DNA of 20,517 nucleotides from a virus, in the IMG/VR virus record IMGVR_UViG_3300017788_000223, positions 1 to 20,517 of that record; one strand, given 5' to 3'. This document shows positions 6,809 through 13,489 of this stretch, one piece after another. Position 1 is the stretch's first letter. Every line of letters begins with the position of its first letter. The position numbers and the translations under genes were made by a program. The notes under the pieces are model-generated. The model saw only the letters and a program-made list of their open reading frames with translations, had not been told where the DNA came from and did no database searches.

Positions 6809-7627
6809 ATGATTAAGTGGAGGACTCAAAATGACTCGTATCTTTTACAGATGTTAAATGCTGGTGTAAAGGATAATCGAATAGAATTGGCTATAATTTC
6901 TGATCTTAAAAAAGATGACAGTACAGACCCTATGTTTTTAAGGGGCATTGCAGGAAAAATTTTAAGATATAGGTATAAACACAATTTGCCATACTGGTAC
7001 ATGGATACTGGATATTGGGGTAACTACAGAGATGTGAACAATTTTAAAGGTTTTAAAATTTGGCACAGAATTGTTAAAAATGGATTACAACACAATAGTA
7101 TTATAAAAAGGCCTGCTGATCGCTGGGAATATCACAAATATAAAATACCTAAACGAAAAAAAGAAGGCAGTGATATATTATTAATACCAGCAAGTGCAAA
7201 GTCTGCTAAATTTTATGGTATAGACAATGACGTGTGGGTTCAACAAACTATTGAAAAATTAAAACAATATACTGATAGGCCTATAAGAGTTAGAAATAAA
7301 ATAGGAAGAACACAACGTATAATAGAAAATACAATATTTGATGATTTAGATTCAGCATATTGTGCCATAACATATAATAGTATTGCCGCCAGCGAAAGTG
7401 TGTTATATGGAGTTCCAGTTATAACTTTAGCACCTAATGCCGCCGATCCTGTCAGCGAAAAACAAATAGAAAAAGTTGAAAATCCGTATTTTCCAGACAA
7501 AGATTTGATCTTTGATTGGGCATGTCATCTAGCATATGGACAAGTTTCTAGTTTTGAATTTGAAAACGGCCATGCCTATAGGCTTCTTTTAGAACATTGG
7601 AATTTTAATGTACCTTTTATTAAGTAA
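6809..7627 (+). CDS. Putative KpsS-like glycosyltransferase, cassette paralogue 2 (RPHP absent)
   Basis: A 272-residue member of the six-copy family, in the subgroup with an extra N-terminal signature: PYWYMDTGYWGN (61-72) followed by WHRIVKNGLQHNS (85-97) and RPADRW (101-106). The C-terminal module keeps KQYTDRPIRVR (152-162), TYNSIAASESVLYGVPVI (188-205) and the closing AYGQVSSFE, but the RPHP of paralogue 1 is replaced by RNKI. Either the catalytic chemistry differs or this copy is not an active transferase. Its start abuts the previous stop, and AGGAG at 6793-6797 lies 11 bases upstream. It overlaps the next gene by 20 bases. Confidence 0.65.
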   Translation: MIKWRTQNDSYLLQMLNAGVKDNRIELAIISDLKKDDSTDPMFLRGIAGKILRYRYKHNLPYWYMDTGYWGNYRDVNNFKGFKIWHRIVKNGLQHNSIIKRPADRWEYHKYKIPKRKKEGSDILLIPASAKSAKFYGIDNDVWVQQTIEKLKQYTDRPIRVRNKIGRTQRIIENTIFDDLDSAYCAITYNSIAASESVLYGVPVITLAPNAADPVSEKQIEKVENPYFPDKDLIFDWACHLAYGQVSSFEFENGHAYRLLLEHWNFNVPFIK

Positions 7628-8690
7628 TAAAGAAATAATCGATTTTTTAATTGAAAAAATTGACTACGCAAAGAAATTTGCAAACGTTCCTATATCATGG
7701 ACAGAGACTGAAGAATATATATCTTCTATAGATGAAAAGTATCTTGTAGGAGAAAAATTCATACCAAAGTTTAAACAAAGAGTAGCTGCCCTAGTTGAAA
7801 GCGATCTTTTTAATCACATAAAACTTATTGAAGAATTAATTAAAAAAGAAAAGAAAAAAAATTTTAATTTAATAAACAACAACATTGATTATTTTGTCGA
7901 CACTTTAGGCAAAGATAAAATTTTAGATTTTTATCTGAAAGATAAAAAGAAAAACTTTGTAAAAAGCACAGGATTGCATATAGATTCACAGGCGCAATTA
8001 ATAAGACGAAGTGATTATTCAGATAACACTAAAAATTGCTTGTTTAGAAACATGGACGGAAACGAAGAAATGTTGCTAGACAAAATGAGTAGAAATTTAC
8101 CTTTTTGGTTTATAGATACTGGGTACACAAATTTTTTAAATGGTAAGAACAAAATCTGGCATAGATTAGTAAAAAATAATCTACACCACAGCACATATTT
8201 TGAAGCGCCAGTTGATAGACTTGGTATATTTGAATCTTTTCCTTTACCATGGAGAAATGGCGGTGATAAGATATTAATTATAGAACCAGGCGAGTTTAGT
8301 GCCAAAACTTTTGCTATTGATATAGCATCTTGGAAGAAAAATATCATTTCTGAATTAAAAAAATATACAGATAAAAAAATAGTAATTAGAGAAAAATTAA
8401 GCAAAACAGTTAGAACAAATTTATATAACGAACTTTGTGATGATGATTACTATTGTGTAATAAACATTAATTCAAACGCCGCAGTAGAATCTATATGGGC
8501 AGGAATACCAGTAATAACACTAGGAAAACACATATCTAATTCAGTTAGTAGGAGTAAAATTTCTGATGTGAACAATTTATATAAACCTCATTTAGCACAA
8601 TGGTTATGTATGTTAAGCTACAGTCAATTTACCTATGAGGAACTAATAAACGGTATTGCAGTGAATATCGTAAAGCAACATCATGTCTAA
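7608..8690 (+). CDS. Putative KpsS-like glycosyltransferase, cassette paralogue 3 with long N-terminal extension
   Basis: At 360 residues this is the longest member of the family. Residues from about 160 match paralogue 2: NLPFWFIDTGY (163-173), IWHRLVKNNLHHS (183-195), APVDR (200-204), KKYTDKKIVIRE (251-262), INSNAAVESIWAGIPVI (287-303) and SYSQFTYEEL near the end. RPHP is replaced by REKL. The first 140 or so residues have no match in the other copies; residues 60-90 are rich in Lys, Glu, Ile and Leu and could form a coiled coil. The ATG overlaps the previous gene by 20 bases; no other Met occurs before residue 149, so this start is the best available, though a non-ATG start cannot be excluded. 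It is among the most A/T-rich genes here. Confidence 0.65.
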   Translation: MYLLLSNKEIIDFLIEKIDYAKKFANVPISWTETEEYISSIDEKYLVGEKFIPKFKQRVAALVESDLFNHIKLIEELIKKEKKKNFNLINNNIDYFVDTLGKDKILDFYLKDKKKNFVKSTGLHIDSQAQLIRRSDYSDNTKNCLFRNMDGNEEMLLDKMSRNLPFWFIDTGYTNFLNGKNKIWHRLVKNNLHHSTYFEAPVDRLGIFESFPLPWRNGGDKILIIEPGEFSAKTFAIDIASWKKNIISELKKYTDKKIVIREKLSKTVRTNLYNELCDDDYYCVININSNAAVESIWAGIPVITLGKHISNSVSRSKISDVNNLYKPHLAQWLCMLSYSQFTYEELINGIAVNIVKQHHV

Positions 8691-9606
8691 ATTAACAGCA
8701 GTCGCATATTATAGTGGTATTCCACCTAATAATAAAAATCCTGAAAAACCTTTGATTCTAGACTATTTTTGTCAGGGTGTAAATGCCTGCGGCGATACTG
8801 CAACTGCACATAGAGGATTTAATCCTATAAACTGTGATGTGGCTCTTATTCAAGGATTTGTTCATGAAGATGGTAAAAACATGCCACACTTGAATTTAAG
8901 AAAACAAGCACTGATATTGCAAAAAAATACAGGTAAAAAATCATTAATAGTAGACAGTAATTTATTTTTATTTGCAGATCCAGGAAATTCTCAACACTAT
9001 TTAAGATATAGTTTTGATGGAGTTTTTCCAACTACTGGATTTTATTTTGATAGAGATATTGACCCAACTCGTTGGCAAAAAATCAGCAAAAATTTAAACA
9101 TAAGTTTGCAACCATATAGAAATTCCGGAGATCATATTTTAATTTGTTTACAGAGAAACGGCGGCTGGAGTATGAAAGGGTTAAATTCGTTAGTATGGCT
9201 AAATGATACTGTTACTAAGATTAAACAATACAGTGATAGAAAAATAATTGTTAGAGCACACCCAGGAGATAAAAAAACACAAGGCTTTATCAAATTGCAT
9301 CATAAAAATGTGCTGTTAAGTCAAAAAGAAAAACTAACAGATGATTTAATTAATGCTTGGGCCACTGTGGTATACAATAGTAGCCCCAGTGTTGCAAGTT
9401 TAATTATGGGAGTTCCAGCATTTTTAACTGATCCTGTGCCACAAAATAGTCAAAGTTTTGGGGCTGCAAATTTAGATATAAGTAAAATTGAAAACCCTGA
9501 ATTCTTTGATCGGCAGTCATGGATAGAAAAAATTAGTATGTGTCACTGGAACTTTGAAGAACTTAGATCAGGTGAATCTTGGACATTTTTTAAGAGATAT
9601 GTATGA
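8683..9606 (+). CDS. Putative KpsS/KpsC-like glycosyltransferase, cassette paralogue 4
   Basis: A 307-residue member of the subgroup that keeps the His-Pro motif: KQYSDRKIIVRAHPGDKKT, with RAHP at 191-194. It continues with VVYNSSPSVASLIMGVPAF (key residues N, S, S and G-V-P), ISKIENPEFFDRQSWIEKI and a closing CHWNFEELRSG. The N-terminal half contains a CDVALIQGFV stretch and a SLIVDSNLFLF strand (87-97), like the 5100 and 12572 copies, in place of the DTGY/WHR signature of copies 2, 3 and 5. It is likely a cytoplasmic GT-B transferase for a surface-type glycan, inferred from motifs. It overlaps the previous gene by 8 bases and the next by ATGA. Confidence 0.68.
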   Translation: MSKLTAVAYYSGIPPNNKNPEKPLILDYFCQGVNACGDTATAHRGFNPINCDVALIQGFVHEDGKNMPHLNLRKQALILQKNTGKKSLIVDSNLFLFADPGNSQHYLRYSFDGVFPTTGFYFDRDIDPTRWQKISKNLNISLQPYRNSGDHILICLQRNGGWSMKGLNSLVWLNDTVTKIKQYSDRKIIVRAHPGDKKTQGFIKLHHKNVLLSQKEKLTDDLINAWATVVYNSSPSVASLIMGVPAFLTDPVPQNSQSFGAANLDISKIENPEFFDRQSWIEKISMCHWNFEELRSGESWTFFKRYV

Positions 9607-10325
9607 TAAAATTAGATAACGGTTGGCATGTACCAGAAGGCGATATAAAAATGACTACTCATGTGTCATTAGACGAATCAGTAGATCAGCCAACTTATGA
9701 ACAGCGACATAGAGATAGTATATTAAAGTTTATTCCAAATAAAGAAACATTTGTTGATGTTGGAGCAAATTTAGGCATATGGTCCATAGCAATGTCTCCG
9801 TTTTTTAAACGCATAATATCTTTTGAACCAAGCCCTAGAAATAGAGAATGTTTAGAACAAAATTTAAAAGACCGAGCAGAAATACGTCCGTATGCTGTTA
9901 GTAATACTAATGGCGTTGCTTATTTTTCTGATGCTGTAAAAAATTGTGGAGATTCAAAACTAGTTAGTTCTAACTCACCAATGAAAAGAAAACAATATGA
10001 AGTAAATGTAGTTACTTTAGATAATCAGAACATTACTGACTGTTCTTTAATTAAAATTGATGTACAGGGTCATGAACTACCAGTTGTATTAGGTGCTGAA
10101 AAAATAATCACAGAACAGCAGCCTTGGGTAATATTTGAAATCAATGAGGACATTGACGAAATTTGTAAGTTTTTTGAAAATAAAAACTATGATATGATCA
10201 TTAACAAATCAAAAAGAGTTTTTATTTTTGCACCTAAAGAAGGAAAAAATAAACCTTTAGATGAATCTGCTTTTGGCCGATGGTTTGGGCATGGTCCTTA
10301 TAAAAAATTACTAAAAGTTAGATAA
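9603..10325 (+). CDS. FkbM-family SAM-dependent methyltransferase
   Basis: A 240-residue class I methyltransferase. Motif I is FVDVGANLGIWSI (50-62), typical of FkbM, followed by the acidic strand end IISFEPSP (71-78). The FkbM signature LIKIDVQGHELPVVLGAE spans 149-166 (key residues D153, G156, H157 and E158). FkbM proteins mostly O-methylate sugars or other small molecules; with glycosyltransferases on both sides, methylation of a sugar residue is the likely role. The last 25 residues (NKPLDESAFGRWFGHGPYKK) form a Gly/Trp tail beyond the core. It is the last plus-strand gene of the left operon and ends two bases from the convergent minus-strand gene, with no terminator visible between them. 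Confidence 0.88.
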   Translation: MIKLDNGWHVPEGDIKMTTHVSLDESVDQPTYEQRHRDSILKFIPNKETFVDVGANLGIWSIAMSPFFKRIISFEPSPRNRECLEQNLKDRAEIRPYAVSNTNGVAYFSDAVKNCGDSKLVSSNSPMKRKQYEVNVVTLDNQNITDCSLIKIDVQGHELPVVLGAEKIITEQQPWVIFEINEDIDEICKFFENKNYDMIINKSKRVFIFAPKEGKNKPLDESAFGRWFGHGPYKKLLKVR

Positions 10326-10327
10326 AA

Positions 10328-11098
10328 TTAATTAAGGTCGAAATACATACCAGATGATAATTCTTCTCTGGTAAATTGACTATAAGATAAGTGATAAATC
10401 CAACGCATTTTAATATCGTTATCAACTACTGACAATTCCTCTATTTTTGAAATATCACTGTTGTATATGCTACACGTTGCTGATTCCCCTACACTTATAA
10501 CAGGTATGCCATACATTGCCGATTCTACTAGTGCATTAGAGGAATGTCCAATAACACAATATGTATTTTTAGAAATAAAGTTTAAAAATGTATCACTAAC
10601 AACTCTTTCTCCTCTAGATGCAGGACGTTGTCTAATTCGTATAGGCCTATCTGAATATTTTTTTATTTCGTAAATAATTGATGTTAGCCAGTCATTTACA
10701 CTGGGTGCTAAATTTTCAATATGAAGTTTTTTTTCATCAGGTAGAACAATAACAATATCATCACCCCTAGTTAAATTAGTCAACTTGATATTAAAGGAAT
10801 TCCATCTATCTGAAGGCCGGTCTATGACATCTGTTATGTTTTGATAAGAGTTTTTTGATACTCTAAAATAAGTTTTTAATTTATTGTTTGAAAAATAGGC
10901 ACTATCTAAATTATAAAAATCTAAGTTATGTTTTTTACAATGTGTATGTAAGGTTTTCTTATATCTCCCAGCCCAACACATAGGTAAAGACGTATTACTC
11001 ATTGCCTCTTCAACAGATACAATTTTGCCATTACCTCCCAGAGTAAAGGCATTAACACCGTACTTCTCACCCCCAAAAGACAAAAAATTTATTGTCAT
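10328..11098 (-). CDS. Putative KpsS-like glycosyltransferase, cassette paralogue 5
   Basis: A 256-residue family member on the minus strand. It belongs with copies 2 and 3: FYNLDSAYFSN (61-71) aligns with YWYMDTGYWGN, and RPSDRW (94-99) with RPADRW. It keeps KKYSDRPIRIRQRP (146-159), GHSSNALVESAMYGIPVI (184-201) and SYSQFTREELSSG near the end. RPHP appears as RQRP, with the Pro kept and the His lost. It opens with MTINFLSFGGEKYGVNAF and lacks the long extension of copy 3. Its start overlaps the stop of the upstream minus-strand gene by ATGA (11095-11098), so it is the last gene of a three-gene operon. Confidence 0.66.
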   Translation of the reverse strand: MTINFLSFGGEKYGVNAFTLGGNGKIVSVEEAMSNTSLPMCWAGRYKKTLHTHCKKHNLDFYNLDSAYFSNNKLKTYFRVSKNSYQNITDVIDRPSDRWNSFNIKLTNLTRGDDIVIVLPDEKKLHIENLAPSVNDWLTSIIYEIKKYSDRPIRIRQRPASRGERVVSDTFLNFISKNTYCVIGHSSNALVESAMYGIPVISVGESATCSIYNSDISKIEELSVVDNDIKMRWIYHLSYSQFTREELSSGMYFDLN

Positions 11099-11685
11099 TT
11101 TAATAAAGCAATTTGATTGTGTCTAGCACCCTGCCATTTTAATAGAGCAAGTTGTTTTCTTTTTGGTCGTTCTGGCATGGTCATTTCTATGATTTCATGA
11201 CTAGCAGATAAATTAGATGTAATTTCATCTATTGCCTGCTTAACACCTTCAATTTGATAATCATCAAACACAATTACTGTGCTTTCTTTTACCATAAAAT
11301 AATCATGCATTACAGTTTCGTAGCTATGCCCACCATCAATATATACAAAATCATATGCTACTGGGCTAGTTAAGGTGTCTTTTGTGTAACCTTTGATAAG
11401 TTCATAACTAAATCTTTTCCCGTATTTTTCTTTTCTTTTTGTCAAAGCCTTGTCAGCTAATTTAAAATTACCGGGCCCTTTGCCATTATGTTCTTGTGCA
11501 TCGGTATTTTTATCTGCTAAATCAAATAGATCATAACCTGTATAGTGTAATCTATGAACTTTTGGGAATAGATAATCTATAAATTGTATGGCACTGCTAC
11601 CATTGTGTGTTCCTATCTCGCAGATATTCTGTGGTAAGTATAGATCAAAAATTTTAAAAAAATTTTGAAGTAAATTAATTTTCAT
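11095..11685 (-). CDS. Class I SAM methyltransferase-like protein (Methyltransf_24 type)
   Basis: A 196-residue protein with ICEIGTHNGSSAIQF (21-35) as motif I and YDFVYIDGGHSYETVMHDY (111-129, key residues D117, G118, G119 and H120), the hallmark of the Methyltransf_24 and cephalosporin-hydroxylase-like groups. VIVFDDYQIEGVKQAID follows. Relatives methylate sugars and other small molecules in glycan and natural-product gene clusters. The C-terminus has a short repeat, with QLALLKWQGARHN followed by QIALLK. It overlaps both neighbours by ATGA, and is therefore co-translated with a glycosyltransferase on each side. Methylation of a glycan intermediate is the likely job, by context. Confidence 0.8.
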   Translation of the reverse strand: MKINLLQNFFKIFDLYLPQNICEIGTHNGSSAIQFIDYLFPKVHRLHYTGYDLFDLADKNTDAQEHNGKGPGNFKLADKALTKRKEKYGKRFSYELIKGYTKDTLTSPVAYDFVYIDGGHSYETVMHDYFMVKESTVIVFDDYQIEGVKQAIDEITSNLSASHEIIEMTMPERPKRKQLALLKWQGARHNQIALLK

Positions 11686-12524
11686 CTTATGCCTGCCCAG
11701 TATAATTCTTTTCTATGTACAGCTAAATCCACTCTGTAACTTTTTCCTGACGTTTTTCTATCACCTTTTAAGTGATCTAAGTAAGCACCCAAATCTGTAT
11801 TGATTAATGGATGTCCTTCACCGGGACTATTTTTTGGATTAGGCCTAATATCTACAAGATGTTGACTCCAGTTATGTGTTTTAAGCCCTTCTTTTTCTAA
11901 ACGTTCTCTAACAATATCAAAAACATAGCTGTCATGCCATTCTTTTAAGGTAAAAATGCCATTTTCTGCATCATCCCACATTTTTTGAAAATCTTCTAAA
12001 AATTTTCTTACCATTGGATCACGTAAATTCAAAGAATAAAACCCACATTCACTATATTTGTTGTGTCTACCTAAATAACAAATGCCCGTGTCCTCAGGAA
12101 CAAAATTATCTAAAAAATTTCTTGGCATATTGCTGTGACATATAATATCGGCGTCCATCCATATCAAAATATCTGCATCTGTCTGTTTTGCGGCTGCAAA
12201 TATTGAATAAACCTTATGACTGAAACGAACTGCGTCCCATTTAAACGGTTTTTTAGCATCTTTACGATTAGGATCAGGACCCTGGCCATTAGCACGTGGA
12301 TCATTTTTATATTTTTCTTTAAATGTTACGATTTCAGGACTTTGTTGGTGTAAATCATAAACATGAATTTTATTTTTATGATTTTCATGTACGTACGGCG
12401 TACAATTTTCTGTAAAAACCATTAATTCCATAGGAATATTTTTTATAAACGTATCTATAAAATTTTGTCCGTATTGTTGTAGGCCTTTTTGATGAAATGT
12501 AGTAACAGCAACAAATTTTCTCAA
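11682..12524 (-). CDS. GT-A-type glycosyltransferase-like protein, copy B
   Basis: A 280-residue paralogue of the gene at 5984-6808. ILIWMDADIICHSN carries the DxD site (DAD at 124-126), preceded by FKWDAVRFSHKVYSI (94-108), where Lys and Phe side chains match copy A's FIWKAASW segment. GFYSLNLRDP and YLDHLKGDRKTSGKSY complete the match. It likely transfers a sugar from a nucleotide donor in the cytoplasm. The start is a TTG at 12524-12522: a perfect AAGGAG lies 6 bases upstream and the first internal Met is residue 32. It is the first gene of the minus-strand operon, behind a possible late promoter. Confidence 0.72.
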   Translation of the reverse strand: MRKFVAVTTFHQKGLQQYGQNFIDTFIKNIPMELMVFTENCTPYVHENHKNKIHVYDLHQQSPEIVTFKEKYKNDPRANGQGPDPNRKDAKKPFKWDAVRFSHKVYSIFAAAKQTDADILIWMDADIICHSNMPRNFLDNFVPEDTGICYLGRHNKYSECGFYSLNLRDPMVRKFLEDFQKMWDDAENGIFTLKEWHDSYVFDIVRERLEKEGLKTHNWSQHLVDIRPNPKNSPGEGHPLINTDLGAYLDHLKGDRKTSGKSYRVDLAVHRKELYWAGIR

Positions 12525-12530
12525 AACTAA

Positions 12531-12536
12531 CTCCTT
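12531..12536 (-). promoter_or_regulatory. Ribosome binding site that fixes a TTG start
   Basis: On the minus strand these bases read AAGGAG, six bases before the TTG at 12524. No in-frame ATG occurs for 31 codons, so this site decides the start of the 280-residue glycosyltransferase. Confidence 0.8.
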
Positions 12537-12555
12537 AAATCGTTAAATATACTAC

Positions 12556-12563
12556 TATTTATG
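12556..12563 (-). promoter_or_regulatory. Near-consensus late promoter CATAAATA
   Basis: On the minus strand 12563-12556 reads CATAAATA, one mismatch from the T4 late octamer. A start about six bases downstream (near 12550) gives a leader of about 25 bases containing the AAGGAG site. It sits in the 47-base gap between two divergent genes, the only place where the minus-strand operon could be driven without reading through a gene. Confidence 0.5.
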
Positions 12564-12571
12564 GATGACTT

Positions 12572-13459
12572 ATGATCTTTGGTTTATTTAAAGACTTCGG
12601 TGCATTAAATTCGGGCTCAGTGTTTGCGGCTTTTGAACAAGGTGTGCAAAAATTGGGCCATACGGCTGTTGGTGGTCATATGGACATGCCAGATGTTGCC
12701 GTAATATGGAGCGTATTGTGGAATGGTAAGATGTCCAAGAACAAAGAAGTCATGGATCATTTTATCAAGCAGGGAAAAAAGGTAATTGTATTAGAAGTTG
12801 GCGGATTAATTAGAAATCAAACATGGAAAGTGGGAATAGGTGGCATAAATGGTGAAGCATATTTTGGCCATGAGACTGAAAATATCAGTGATCGTTTAAG
12901 AAGTATGAAAATTAAGATACAACCTTGGAGATTAAAAAGTTATCAACCAAGATATATTTTAATTTGCGGTCAAAATGATCGAAGTCACCAATGGCGTGAC
13001 ATGCCGCCCATGCAAGAGTGGGTGACTAAGACAATCAGTGAAATTCGTCAGTATACTGATCGAGATATTCGCGTTAGGCCACATCCACGCAGTCCACTAG
13101 ATATGAAATGGACACAACAAACTATCAACGATTTTAATGATGTGTATTTTAATCAGCCAAGACACATAGCAGGTAGCTATGATGACTATGATTTTGAAAA
13201 ACAATTAAGCGATGCATGGTGTGTTATTAATTGGAGCAGTAATCCAGCTACTCAAGCAGTGTTAAATGGCATTCCAATTTTCACAGGACCAGAAAGTTTG
13301 GCCGCTCCTGTGGCAAATTTGCGACTAGCTCGCATAGAAGACCCCGATATGCCAGACAGGCAGCAGTGGGCCAACAATATTGCTTACACTGAATGGACTA
13401 TTGACGAAATTGCCCAAGGTTTACCACTAGCAAGATTAATAGATAAACTAAAAACTTGA
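12572..13459 (+). CDS. Putative KpsS/KpsC-like glycosyltransferase, cassette paralogue 6
   Basis: A 295-residue member with the best-kept capsule-enzyme motifs: RQYTDRDIRVRPHPRSP with RPHP at 169-172, INWSSNPATQAVLNGIPIF (219-237), and AYTEWTIDEIAQG near the end. An LARIEDPDMPDRQQWANNI segment matches paralogue 4. The N-terminal half has the strand VIVLEVGGLIR (71-81), and resembles paralogues 1 and 4. It is likely the most typical active enzyme of the six, by motif integrity. It is transcribed away from the minus-strand operon. The start has only a weak site (TGGATGA); an ATG at 12561 runs into a stop after four codons, so 12572 is chosen. Its stop overlaps the -35 box of the next promoter. 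Confidence 0.7.
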   Translation: MIFGLFKDFGALNSGSVFAAFEQGVQKLGHTAVGGHMDMPDVAVIWSVLWNGKMSKNKEVMDHFIKQGKKVIVLEVGGLIRNQTWKVGIGGINGEAYFGHETENISDRLRSMKIKIQPWRLKSYQPRYILICGQNDRSHQWRDMPPMQEWVTKTISEIRQYTDRDIRVRPHPRSPLDMKWTQQTINDFNDVYFNQPRHIAGSYDDYDFEKQLSDAWCVINWSSNPATQAVLNGIPIFTGPESLAAPVANLRLARIEDPDMPDRQQWANNIAYTEWTIDEIAQGLPLARLIDKLKT

Positions 13460-13483
13460 CTTTGCCTATCAAAGTGTTATAAT
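13456..13483 (+). promoter_or_regulatory. Sigma70-type promoter for a leaderless message
   Basis: TTGACT (-35, 13456-13461) and TATAAT (-10, 13478-13483) are separated by 16 bases, 11 of 12 consensus positions. The expected start, seven bases after the -10 box, is 13490, the A of the ATG. This suggests early expression by host RNA polymerase of the unknown gene and of uvsW and the genes behind it. Confidence 0.82.
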
Positions 13484-13489
13484 AGTCAT

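Noticed and set aside
8015-8404. Minus-strand frame of 129 codons inside the 7608 gene
   Set aside because: It is opposite the conserved family region and reads as a hydrophobic shadow of an A/T-rich gene.
5100-13459. Phage beta- or alpha-glucosyltransferase for hydroxymethylcytosine as in T4
   Set aside because: None of the transferases shows clear likeness to T4 AGT/BGT and no hydroxymethylase gene is in the window; DNA modification remains only a possibility.
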